A stretch of DNA of 64,000 nucleotides from Pirellulales bacterium (GTDB lineage: Bacteria; Planctomycetota; Planctomycetia; Pirellulales; Thermoguttaceae). Below, piece by piece: positions 8,023 through 14,171 of this stretch (the first letter of the stretch is position 1; each line of letters begins with the position of its first letter). The notes beneath the pieces were generated by a model. It was not told where the DNA came from, did no database searches, and worked only from the letters and a program-made list of their open reading frames with translations. The translations under genes and the position numbers were made by a program. The stretch is taken from positions 1 to 64,000 of the forward strand of contig JAFGLH010000262.1 in assembly GCA_016928165.1 (NCBI GenBank), in the 5' to 3' direction.

Positions 8023-8051
8023 TTTACGCGGCGCCGCATCATTGCTATAAT
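8023..8051 (+). promoter_or_regulatory. Predicted promoter for the metallophosphoesterase gene
   Basis: TTTACG (8023-8028, four of six to TTGACA) and a perfect TATAAT (8046-8051) are separated by 17 bp. Transcription would start near 8058, about 60 nt upstream of the start codon. Confidence 0.5.
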
Positions 8052-8117
8052 GGCGCCGTTGGAAGGACCGCTATCGTATCGACGCACCATCCACGCCGCT
8101 CGTGCGAGGTTATGCCC

Positions 8118-9032
8118 ATGCCGATCCATCTGCCGCCGATCAACCGCCGCGATTTCCTGTCCGGAACCGTCGCCGCCGGGGCCGGATTGCTCCTGCCCCG
8201 CAATCTCTTGGCCGAAGAAACCACGACCGACCCGAATCTCTGGGTGCTGATGGCCGACGTTCACGTCCCCGCAGACCGCGAGAAAATTCACCGCGGGATT
8301 CAGCCGGCGAAAAACCTCGCCCTGGCGATCGAGCGAATCCTCGCCTTCGCGCCCCGCCCGGCCGGGATGATCGTCGCCGGAGACGTCGCCATCGATTACG
8401 GCGAAGCGGGCGACTACGCCACGCTCGGCGCGCTGCTCAAACCGCTGCGGGCCGCCGGCGTGCCCGTCCACTTCGCCCTGGGCAACCACGACAACCGCAA
8501 GCGGTTCCTGGCCGCCTTCCCCGACGCGGAAAGAGCGGCCGCCGTCGAGCCGCAAAAGTTCAACAAGTTCGTCTCCATCGTCGAAGCCCCGCAAGCCGAT
8601 TGGATCCTGCTCGATTCGTTGAGCCTGCCGGACGGCGTGCCCGGCCGAATGGGCAAGGCCGAGCTGCAATGGCTGGCCGAGACCCTCGACGCCCGCGCCG
8701 ACCGCCCCGCGCTGCTGGTCGCCCACCACAATCCGGATCGAAACATGAAGGCGCAGGGGCTGCTCGACACCGCCGAGTTCCTGGCGGCGGTCTTGCCCCG
8801 CAAGCAGGTGAAGGCCTACTTCTACGGCCACACCCACGCCTGGAACGTCTCACGCGAGGACGACCTGCGCCTGGTGAACGTCCCCGGCAACGTCTGGCTG
8901 TTCGACAAGACACAGCCGCGCGGTTTTCTTACCGCTCGCTTGCAGCCCGCCGGAGCGAACATTCAACTCCACTCCCTCGACCCGACCCATTCCAAGCACG
9001 GCGAGCGGGCCGCGCTGAAGTGGCGGGCGTGA
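8118..9032 (+). CDS. Tat-exported calcineurin-like metallophosphoesterase
   Basis: A binuclear-metal phosphoesterase exported in folded form. The N-terminus carries a twin-arginine signal, NRRDFLSGTVAAGAGLLLP, then the ordered metal-site motifs: MADVHVP (D-x-H), IVAGDVAIDYGE (GD), FALGNHDN (GNHD), VAHHNPD (second histidine) and FYGHTHAWN (GHTH). All ligand residues appear intact. The length, about 305 residues, is typical. I chose the ATG at 8118 because gagg (8106-8109) is 8 nt upstream; the ATG at 8112 is possible. The substrate is unknown. The gene has its own promoter and no co-directional neighbour. Confidence 0.85.
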   Translation: MPIHLPPINRRDFLSGTVAAGAGLLLPRNLLAEETTTDPNLWVLMADVHVPADREKIHRGIQPAKNLALAIERILAFAPRPAGMIVAGDVAIDYGEAGDYATLGALLKPLRAAGVPVHFALGNHDNRKRFLAAFPDAERAAAVEPQKFNKFVSIVEAPQADWILLDSLSLPDGVPGRMGKAELQWLAETLDARADRPALLVAHHNPDRNMKAQGLLDTAEFLAAVLPRKQVKAYFYGHTHAWNVSREDDLRLVNVPGNVWLFDKTQPRGFLTARLQPAGANIQLHSLDPTHSKHGERAALKWRA

Positions 9033-9140
9033 GACGGAAGGCTTGAGGCCGGAGGAGGAGTAGGGTGCGTGCTTGCACGCACCGTTCTCGACTAATTCAG
9101 AAGTGTGCGGTTGTAAGCCCGAAGGGCTTTTATAAGACAG

Positions 9141-9171
9141 CCCTGGGTTGCCGCGCAGCGGCTACCCAGGG
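9141..9171. repeat. Hairpin with 14-bp stem and GCA loop
   Basis: ccctgggttgccgc (9141-9154) and gcggctacccaggg (9158-9171) are complementary except for one T:T position, with gca as the loop. The gca loop is shared with the larger palindrome at 9397-9449, suggesting related origin. Confidence 0.7.
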
Positions 9172-9396
9172 GGAACTTCACGCGCCATGCCAAAAAAACA
9201 GCCGCCCTACTGACGCAAGGCGGCCGGTTGCCCCGTAGGGCATGGCCTGCGAATGACTATGCAATTTACAGCGCTTCGATAAAAAAAGCCGCAGGTCGGC
9301 TTGCGAGCTGCGGCGGTCGCTAAAATGCGGTGCCTGCGGATGTTTCGCCTTGTAGTGTATCCGATCCCAGCCCGTGAGCAAGCCGCAACTTATGTT

Positions 9397-9449
9397 TATT
9401 TATCCAGAAAAATCCCCCGGCGCAGCCGGGGGATTTTTCTGGATAAATA
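9397..9449. terminator. Perfect 25-bp palindrome, terminator-like on both strands
   Basis: Arms 9397-9421 and 9425-9449 are perfectly complementary around the loop gca. The core is a run of A, then atcccccggc, loop, gccgggggat and a run of T, which is the layout of a bidirectional intrinsic terminator. The pairing continues another ten bases outside the A/T runs, longer than a terminator needs. No gene ends close by on either strand, so a mobile or regulatory role is also possible. Confidence 0.65.
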
Positions 9450-9548
9450 TTTCACCAAACAAACCGCCATCGCGTCTAAATTGGGCTGCCTGGCATAAAT
9501 ACATTCTTGAATAATATTATTTCTTCGCCGAAAACACGCCGCGGGGCC

Positions 9549-9596
9549 GGCCGTGCCTGACAGACTCATCCGGCAACACAATCGTCAGGCACGGCC
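9549..9596. repeat. 13-bp inverted repeat
   Basis: ggccgtgcctgac (9549-9561) pairs with gtcaggcacggcc (9584-9596) across a 22-nt loop. It belongs to the cluster of palindromes in the 9033-9831 non-coding stretch. Confidence 0.65.
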
Positions 9597-9831
9597 TGAC
9601 CTACGGGGTGATTGGCACAAATCTTGAACTTGAATCGACGCTTCGCCGCAGATAGGATCGCTCTTGCCGGAGATTAGGCCGGAGGCTGGAGGTCGAATAG
9701 CTCGCTGCTCATAACTCAAAGCTCATATCCGTCGCGGAGGGGGAACGGGGGGGTTAAGAATGGAAAATCGTGAAGTTGATGACCAACAGAATCAATGGCC
9801 AGCGGTCGGCGGCTAGCGGTCGGTGGCCGGG

Positions 9832-10239
9832 CTATTTGCGATCGCCTTTCAGCCAGACGAGGTCTTCGCGCAGCTCTTCGAGGGTTTCGCGAAGGCCGGT
9901 GAACCGCCGACGGAAACGGCGCCAGGCGCAGTATCCGCCCGAGAGCGACATGACAAGCAACACGGCGGCGAGGATCAGCAGCCAGCCCGGGCGGCCGATG
10001 CCCAGTCGGCCGTCGAGCGCTTCGGCCAGGGCGGCGGCGGCCAGCGGCAGCGCGGTTAACAGGGCGGCCGCGGCCAGCGACCAGAAAATCGCCAGCCGGA
10101 CGAGCGAACGCAGGTCGGACTCGATCTCCAGCCGGGCCAGCTCCCATCGGGCGGCGGCCAACTCGCGCAGCTCGCCGCCGATGGCGGAAAGCCGCTCGCG
10201 CACGGCGGCAAGCAGCGGTCGGTCGGCCGTTTCATTCAT
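9832..10239 (-). CDS. YqjE-like / holin superfamily III membrane protein
   Basis: A 135-residue inner-membrane protein resembling the Actinobacterial Holin-X/YqjE family (PF07332 type). A cytoplasmic amphipathic helix (about 1-45, ELRELAAARWELARLEIESD) precedes two close hydrophobic segments, about 46-72 and 84-104, then a basic helical tail rich in R/E/L. Proteins of this type sit with DUF883/YqjD proteins in stress-associated operons and are usually not lytic holins. It is the last of three co-directional genes and overlaps its upstream neighbour by 8 nt. Family assignment is from pattern and neighbourhood. Confidence 0.7.
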   Translation of the reverse strand: MNETADRPLLAAVRERLSAIGGELRELAAARWELARLEIESDLRSLVRLAIFWSLAAAALLTALPLAAAALAEALDGRLGIGRPGWLLILAAVLLVMSLSGGYCAWRRFRRRFTGLRETLEELREDLVWLKGDRK

Positions 10240-10588
10240 CGTCGGATCGCCCCCGGTCGTTCTGGTTCGAGTCGGCCCGGCGGCGGCGGAGTTGGTCCGT
10301 CGGTCCTTTCCAAAGTTCGTTCAGCGTTTGGCGGAGCAGCGATCGGCCGAGCCATTTCCACAGGGCGGCGGTCCGCGGCGCGCGCGAGGCGGCCATGCCC
10401 GCGCCAAACGCGGCGGCCAACGCCCAAACGGGATGGCGTGCCACGCAGGTCCGCCAGTCGATCAAGCGGCGCGCGTCGTCGGCGACGGCGCGGAGGCGGC
10501 GGTCGATGCGGCGGCGCGAGCGGGCGATGCGCAATTGCGCCTGCCGCTTGCGGCGGAGCGGATCGAGGGCGGTGGGCGGAAAAAACAT
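10232..10588 (-). CDS. Small basic membrane-associated protein in the YqjD/YqjE-like operon
   Basis: A 118-residue protein with a very arginine-rich N-terminal helix (about 10-45) and one hydrophobic glycine/alanine-rich segment, ARHPVWALAAAFGAGMAASR (about 49-68), of the kind found in YqjD/ElaB tail anchors. The C-terminus is charged. It lies 19 nt downstream of the DUF883-like gene and overlaps the YqjE-like gene by 8 nt, so it holds the position of a third membrane partner comparable to YqjK. No closer family can be named. Confidence 0.6.
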   Translation of the reverse strand: MFFPPTALDPLRRKRQAQLRIARSRRRIDRRLRAVADDARRLIDWRTCVARHPVWALAAAFGAGMAASRAPRTAALWKWLGRSLLRQTLNELWKGPTDQLRRRRADSNQNDRGRSDDE

Positions 10589-10607
10589 GGCGGCGCGGCT
10601 CCACTGC

Positions 10608-10874
10608 TCAGCGTCGGAACAGGCGTCCGATGAAAAAACCCAACAGCGCGGCGACGCCCAGTCCGGCGGCCGGATGGCGTTTGACCGTCTCCAGCGTGCC
10701 GTCGATGACGTCGCCGAGGTTGGTTTTCCGCGCGTTTTCGATTTTTTCGAACGCCCCGCGGCGGAGGTTTTCGTAGCATGTTTTTGCCCGCTCCAGTTCG
10801 ACCTGCGCCCGCGACAGGGCGTCGTCGATCGTCGCCTCCGGCATCTTGTCGGCTTTCTTTTTCTTTTTTCCCAT
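10608..10874 (-). CDS. DUF883 (YqjD/ElaB)-like tail-anchored protein
   Basis: 88 residues starting MGKKKKKADK at the ATG at 10874, which has gaggaa 7-8 nt upstream; longer in-frame starts are unsupported. A helical/coiled segment (about 15-60) is followed by a C-terminal glycine-zipper membrane anchor, HPAAGLGVAALLGFFIGRLF, and a basic end. This matches YqjD/ElaB, inner-membrane proteins that bind ribosomes in stationary phase in E. coli. It heads a three-gene operon with a small basic membrane protein and a YqjE-like protein. Confidence 0.75.
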   Translation of the reverse strand: MGKKKKKADKMPEATIDDALSRAQVELERAKTCYENLRRGAFEKIENARKTNLGDVIDGTLETVKRHPAAGLGVAALLGFFIGRLFRR

Positions 10875-10994
10875 CGCCTGTTCCTCGCGAGTATTCGATC
10901 GCCTATAAGAAGGTACGTCGCCGTTGCGGCGGGCGAAAAGAAAGCGCCGGATCGGGGTCGTTACCGCCGCTAGAACCGGCACGATCGGAAACCG

Positions 10995-11267
10995 CTAGAA
11001 ACGGATCTCGAAGTCCTCGAAGCGTCCGTCGGCGGGTCGTTCGATTTCTTCGACGCCGGCGACGTAGCGGCCCATTTCGCGATCGACGGCGGCGACGAAG
11101 CGGTCGATCTCGTCCGCCTCTCCCTCGACAACCAGATGCACACGGCCGTCGGGCAGGTTGCGGACGAAGCCGGCCACGTCGAATCCGGCCGCCAACGAGC
11201 GAACGGCGTAGCGGAAGCCGACCCCTTGCACCCGTCCCGTGAAGAATAACTCGCGTTGCATCGCCAT
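10995..11267 (-). CDS. acyP: Acylphosphatase
   Basis: Hydrolyses acyl phosphates such as acetyl phosphate or carbamoyl phosphate. The 90-residue protein has the usual size and both catalytic signatures: FTGRVQGVGFRY (catalytic Arg in the phosphate loop, near residue 19) and GFVRNLPDGRV (catalytic Asn near 37). It ends FEDFEIRF, close to the family's typical terminus. It lies between the HesB/IscA-like gene upstream and the DUF883 operon downstream, all on the minus strand. A mobile inverted-repeat element sits directly upstream (11305-11412) and may carry or disrupt its promoter. Confidence 0.92.
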   Translation of the reverse strand: MAMQRELFFTGRVQGVGFRYAVRSLAAGFDVAGFVRNLPDGRVHLVVEGEADEIDRFVAAVDREMGRYVAGVEEIERPADGRFEDFEIRF

Positions 11268-11304
11268 CGGCCATTTCTCCGTGTTGCGAATGGTTTGCGA
11301 ACGT

Positions 11305-11412
11305 GTAACCGTTCACGGGCCGGGGACTGGCTCATTTTTTCGCCCTTTCAAGGGCGAAAAATGTGCCTGCCCCCTTCACCGCCGAGGGGTACAGTCCCCT
11401 GTAAACGATTGC
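11305..11412 (+). mobile_element. Miniature inverted-repeat element, copy 2, with 8-bp target duplication
   Basis: This 108-bp copy begins gtaaccgttcacggg and ends with the imperfect inverse ...cccctgtaaacgattgc. It is flanked by the perfect direct repeat gcgaacgt (11297-11304 and 11413-11420). The central hairpin ttttcgccctttcaagggcg matches copy 1; the second hairpin of copy 1 is absent. The right-hand target duplication overlaps the last base of the stop codon of the HesB/IscA-like gene. The element separates that gene from acyP. Confidence 0.8.
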
Positions 11413-11419
11413 GCGAACG

Positions 11420-11752
11420 TTAATGGTGTTGGCAGCCGGGGCATCCGCCGCCGCGCGGGACGTTGGGGTTGTCGATGGCGAAGCCGCTTCCCATCGGCCC
11501 GACGCGGAAATCGATCGTCGTTCCTTCGAGGTGGAGGGCCATTTTCTTGGCGGCGATCAGGGGAATGCCGTGTTGGTCGAAACGGGCGTCGACTTTAGGG
11601 TTGAAGTTGTCGTCGAAGCCGAGCGAGTATTGCAGCCCGGCGCAACCGCCGCCGGCGATGCCGATTCGCAGCATGTCGCCCGGCTTGACGTTTTCGGACT
11701 CCATGTGGCGTTTGATTTCCCCAGCCGCCGCCTCGGTGATGGTGATGGACAT
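11420..11752 (-). CDS. HesB/IscA-family iron-sulfur cluster carrier protein
   Basis: A-type carrier that accepts or delivers Fe-S clusters. The 110-residue protein has the three conserved cysteines: one in IAGGGCAGLQY (about residue 40) and two in the C-terminal GGGCPGCQHH. The family more often ends CGCG-x-SF, so the tail spacing (C-P-G-C) is somewhat divergent. VGPMGSGFAIDNP matches the usual D-x-x-SxxxLxGxxIDF region loosely. I chose the ATG at 11752; a TTG two codons upstream is possible. The stop codon abuts the target duplication of a mobile element. Choice among IscA, ErpA and SufA cannot be made from sequence alone. Confidence 0.85.
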   Translation of the reverse strand: MSITITEAAAGEIKRHMESENVKPGDMLRIGIAGGGCAGLQYSLGFDDNFNPKVDARFDQHGIPLIAAKKMALHLEGTTIDFRVGPMGSGFAIDNPNVPRGGGCPGCQHH

Positions 11753-11811
11753 GTGCAAGTCGCCTTTCTGGAGGAATGTCGGATGCTCGGTTCCCGGTGG
11801 AAACCGACGTG

Positions 11812-11898
11812 TAATAACTGGACTTTTGCAAATTTGCCCCCTCTCCCTTTGGGAGAGGGGACTTTCGTTTTCGAATTTGCAGCAAAAGTTCAGTAATA
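11812..11898. repeat. Imperfect inverted repeat enclosing a REP-like hairpin
   Basis: The left arm (taataactggacttttgc, about 11812-11829) and the inverse of the right arm (about 11882-11898) match with a few differences. Between them lies the REP-like stem cccctctccc/gggagagggg (11838-11860). The nested arrangement resembles the one at 26590-26692. It occupies the gap between the first DUF4838 gene's stop and the HesB/IscA-like start. Confidence 0.55.
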
Positions 11899-11949
11899 AT
11901 ATACAAATGGCGTCCCGCGGCCAAGCCGCCTTGAAAAGTGCGTTCGATA

Positions 11950-14169
11950 TCAGCGTTTTTCGGGCACATCGAGCAACTTGGCCAACTGGTCCAGAGCGCC
12001 CTCGGCGAACGTGGCGTTGAAGCCGTTAACCTCGAAATTTTCCTTGTAGCAGGCGCCCGTTGCCCAAGTGTCGCGGCGGAGCAGGTCGGCCACGCGTCTG
12101 GCCTCTTCGTAGTGGGGCCGGGCCTCGTCTTTTTTGCCCGCCCAGGCCAGTTGAAACGCCCTAACGCATTGGTCGTAGTAGCGCAGCGTCCGCTCGGCGT
12201 AGGCGAATACCCGCTCGTCCTCGATCAGTCGCGACTTGATTCGATCAGGCGCCGGCATTTTCAGCGCCTCGTCGATCAGTCGTCGGCACTCTTCGCCGGC
12301 GGCGACCATCTCGACCAGCGACGGCCCCGAACCTTTCGCCTCCGAATCGCGTCGGTATTGCAGGTGCGGATCGGGAAAGAGATTCTTGTCTCCCCGATTT
12401 AATCGCCCGGCGAAACCATGCCAGTTGTTTTTCAACGCCTCGGCGTTGATGAGCATCTTTTCCAGCGAGGCGTAGAAGCGGGTCATCACATCCGCCGCCG
12501 GACCGTAGCGGCGTTGAAAGTAGTCCCTCCAGAGCAATTCGCAGTCGGCGTCCGCGTCCCAGAGTTGCCGGGCCATCTGATAATTCGTCAGCGCCTTGCT
12601 CCCCCAGCGGGCGGTCGTCGCGTGCATGTAGTGGAATTGCCGCGCTCCCAGGCGGTGGTAGCAGGGAATGTCGGCGGCCATCGAGTGCATGAAACAAATC
12701 GGCAGACTGCGAAAATACGAAACGTTATAGTATTCGCCGATGCATACTTGACCACGGTAGTGACGATCCGGCTTCTTGATCCAGCCGTCGAGTTGTTTTT
12801 GAAAAGGGGCGTTGCGGCCACACGAGGGGTCATCGAAATTATGCGCGTAACAGCGGGTAATGGGGAAAAACGCGGCTGTGCAAGTCTGGTAATCGAAATC
12901 ATCGGGCAATGGGCGGGTCGGCGGCTCGATTACGTCGGCGTAGGCCAGAAAGCGAATCGCCACCGGCCGGTTGAGCCGCCCTTCGCGCCGGGCCTTTTTT
13001 ATCTCCTTGTCGAACCGATGGACAACGAGCAGGTTTCGATCGGTGGGCGTTCCCGCGGCCTTGCACCGCGGGCATTGGCACCATTTGCCCACGTCGAGCA
13101 TCCACATCTCGGCCACGTCGGCGCCGCGGAAATCGCCGTCGATCAACGATTGGACGTAGTTCTTCGTGAACTCCGCTACCGCGTCTTTGTTCGAGGTGCA
13201 AAAATTGACGCCGCTCCATTGCTCGACGCCCGGGACGCGACGGCCGTCGACCATCGGATACCACTCCGCGTGCGCCTCGAAATACGACAGCTTTCCGTTG
13301 CCGTCGGCGTCGCCCCGGAAAGAGTCGCTGATCGGGTACGGATCGGCGGGTTTGTTTTCGTCGCCGTCGAACTTTGGATGATCGTATGGATAGTCGGACT
13401 TGGGGCTTATGAATCGCCAGGACACGTCGTGCGTGCCGCACTGGAGCTTCAGTCCCAGCTTACGCATCAGCGGCTTTTCGTCCATGTGGACCGTCCATAG
13501 ATTCAGTCTGTTGCGGGCCATCCAAAGGACGAACTCGGGCGAGCCGCGCTTCTCCCAAACGTAGAATCCGCGGACCTCGAACGCCGGCCGCTCGGTCGCG
13601 TCGAAAGTGGGATTCCACTCGGCGCGCGGCAATTCCTCGTCGAACTCGGCGGGACTGAACCAGCGGCAGCCCAGCCGATGAAGCAGATCGTAAACGCCGA
13701 ACAGCGTGCCTTCCCGGCCCCCGCCGGCGATCAACGTAATGCGGCGGCCGTCGGTCGTTGCGGTTTTGATTCGATAGCCTTCGCGGCCCAGCTTAGCGAT
13801 TTCACCGACGTTGATGTCCAACTGGCCGGCCATTTTCGCGGCGGCGGCGTTGCCGGCGGGCGAACCGATCAGAATCAGTTCGCCTTCCGGGATACTGTCG
13901 TCGTCAACGATATTGAAATCATTGTGTCGGCCGGTCATTATCCGCAGGCAGCGTTGCAACTCCAAGGCGGCGAATGCCTCCGTGCAGACCGCGTCGTCGG
14001 TCCGATCGGCGTCGTACCAATCGACCTCGGCCTCGGAGTTGCCCGCCGCTTGGGCCGAAGAATATGGACCGAAGTTGACCACTATCGAGGTGTCGGCCGA
14101 TGCGGACATCGAGAAAAAGATTAGCGATGGAAGCGCAATCAGCGTCAGTAGCGATATGTTTTGGGACAT
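11950..14169 (-). CDS. Secreted DUF4838 protein, downstream paralogue
   Basis: A 739-residue exported protein of the DUF4838 type, which has a glycoside hydrolase family 67-like N-terminal beta/alpha domain and a TIM-barrel-like core; family members are thought to act on polysaccharides but have no proven reaction. Visible are a signal peptide (about 1-25), VVNFGP start of the N-terminal domain, LIAGGGREGTLFGVYDLLHR (143-164 region), an EF-hand-like loop DADGNGKLSYFE (287-298), and a CxxC element in KWCQCPRCKAAGTPTDR. It starts 2 nt after the upstream paralogue's stop and aligns without gaps to it over at least the first 300 residues, a recent tandem duplication. Confidence 0.85.
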   Translation of the reverse strand: MSQNISLLTLIALPSLIFFSMSASADTSIVVNFGPYSSAQAAGNSEAEVDWYDADRTDDAVCTEAFAALELQRCLRIMTGRHNDFNIVDDDSIPEGELILIGSPAGNAAAAKMAGQLDINVGEIAKLGREGYRIKTATTDGRRITLIAGGGREGTLFGVYDLLHRLGCRWFSPAEFDEELPRAEWNPTFDATERPAFEVRGFYVWEKRGSPEFVLWMARNRLNLWTVHMDEKPLMRKLGLKLQCGTHDVSWRFISPKSDYPYDHPKFDGDENKPADPYPISDSFRGDADGNGKLSYFEAHAEWYPMVDGRRVPGVEQWSGVNFCTSNKDAVAEFTKNYVQSLIDGDFRGADVAEMWMLDVGKWCQCPRCKAAGTPTDRNLLVVHRFDKEIKKARREGRLNRPVAIRFLAYADVIEPPTRPLPDDFDYQTCTAAFFPITRCYAHNFDDPSCGRNAPFQKQLDGWIKKPDRHYRGQVCIGEYYNVSYFRSLPICFMHSMAADIPCYHRLGARQFHYMHATTARWGSKALTNYQMARQLWDADADCELLWRDYFQRRYGPAADVMTRFYASLEKMLINAEALKNNWHGFAGRLNRGDKNLFPDPHLQYRRDSEAKGSGPSLVEMVAAGEECRRLIDEALKMPAPDRIKSRLIEDERVFAYAERTLRYYDQCVRAFQLAWAGKKDEARPHYEEARRVADLLRRDTWATGACYKENFEVNGFNATFAEGALDQLAKLLDVPEKR

Positions 14170-14171
14170 TG

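Larger units (their letters stand above)
9033..9831. other. Hairpin-rich non-coding region of about 800 bp
   Basis: No open frame here looks coding. The stretch is packed with inverted repeats: a 9-bp stem with 2-nt loop at 9064-9083 (ggtgcgtgc/gcacgcacc); aagccc-gaa-gggctt at 9115-9129; a 14-bp stem with one mismatch at 9141-9171; several short complementary words (gccctac/gtagggc, gccgca/tgcggc) between 9200 and 9335; a perfect 25-bp palindrome at 9397-9449; and a 13-bp inverted repeat at 9549-9596. The part 9780-9835 repeats agcggtcgg words. It could hold a structured RNA or be an accumulation site for mobile palindromes. Confidence 0.6.

Noticed and set aside
9178-9381. 67-codon minus-strand open frame in the hairpin-rich region
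   Set aside because: Composition is unlike neighbouring genes, no ribosome binding site, and it spans several inverted repeats; better seen as non-coding.
9832-10239. Phage holin and therefore prophage remnant
   Set aside because: Holin-superfamily-III assignment fits YqjE-like chromosomal proteins; no lysin, integrase or structural phage gene is near.
12418-13500. Long plus-strand open frame antisense to the DUF4838 gene
   Set aside because: The DUF4838 protein aligns with its tandem twin throughout this stretch; the antisense frame has no domain or start signal.
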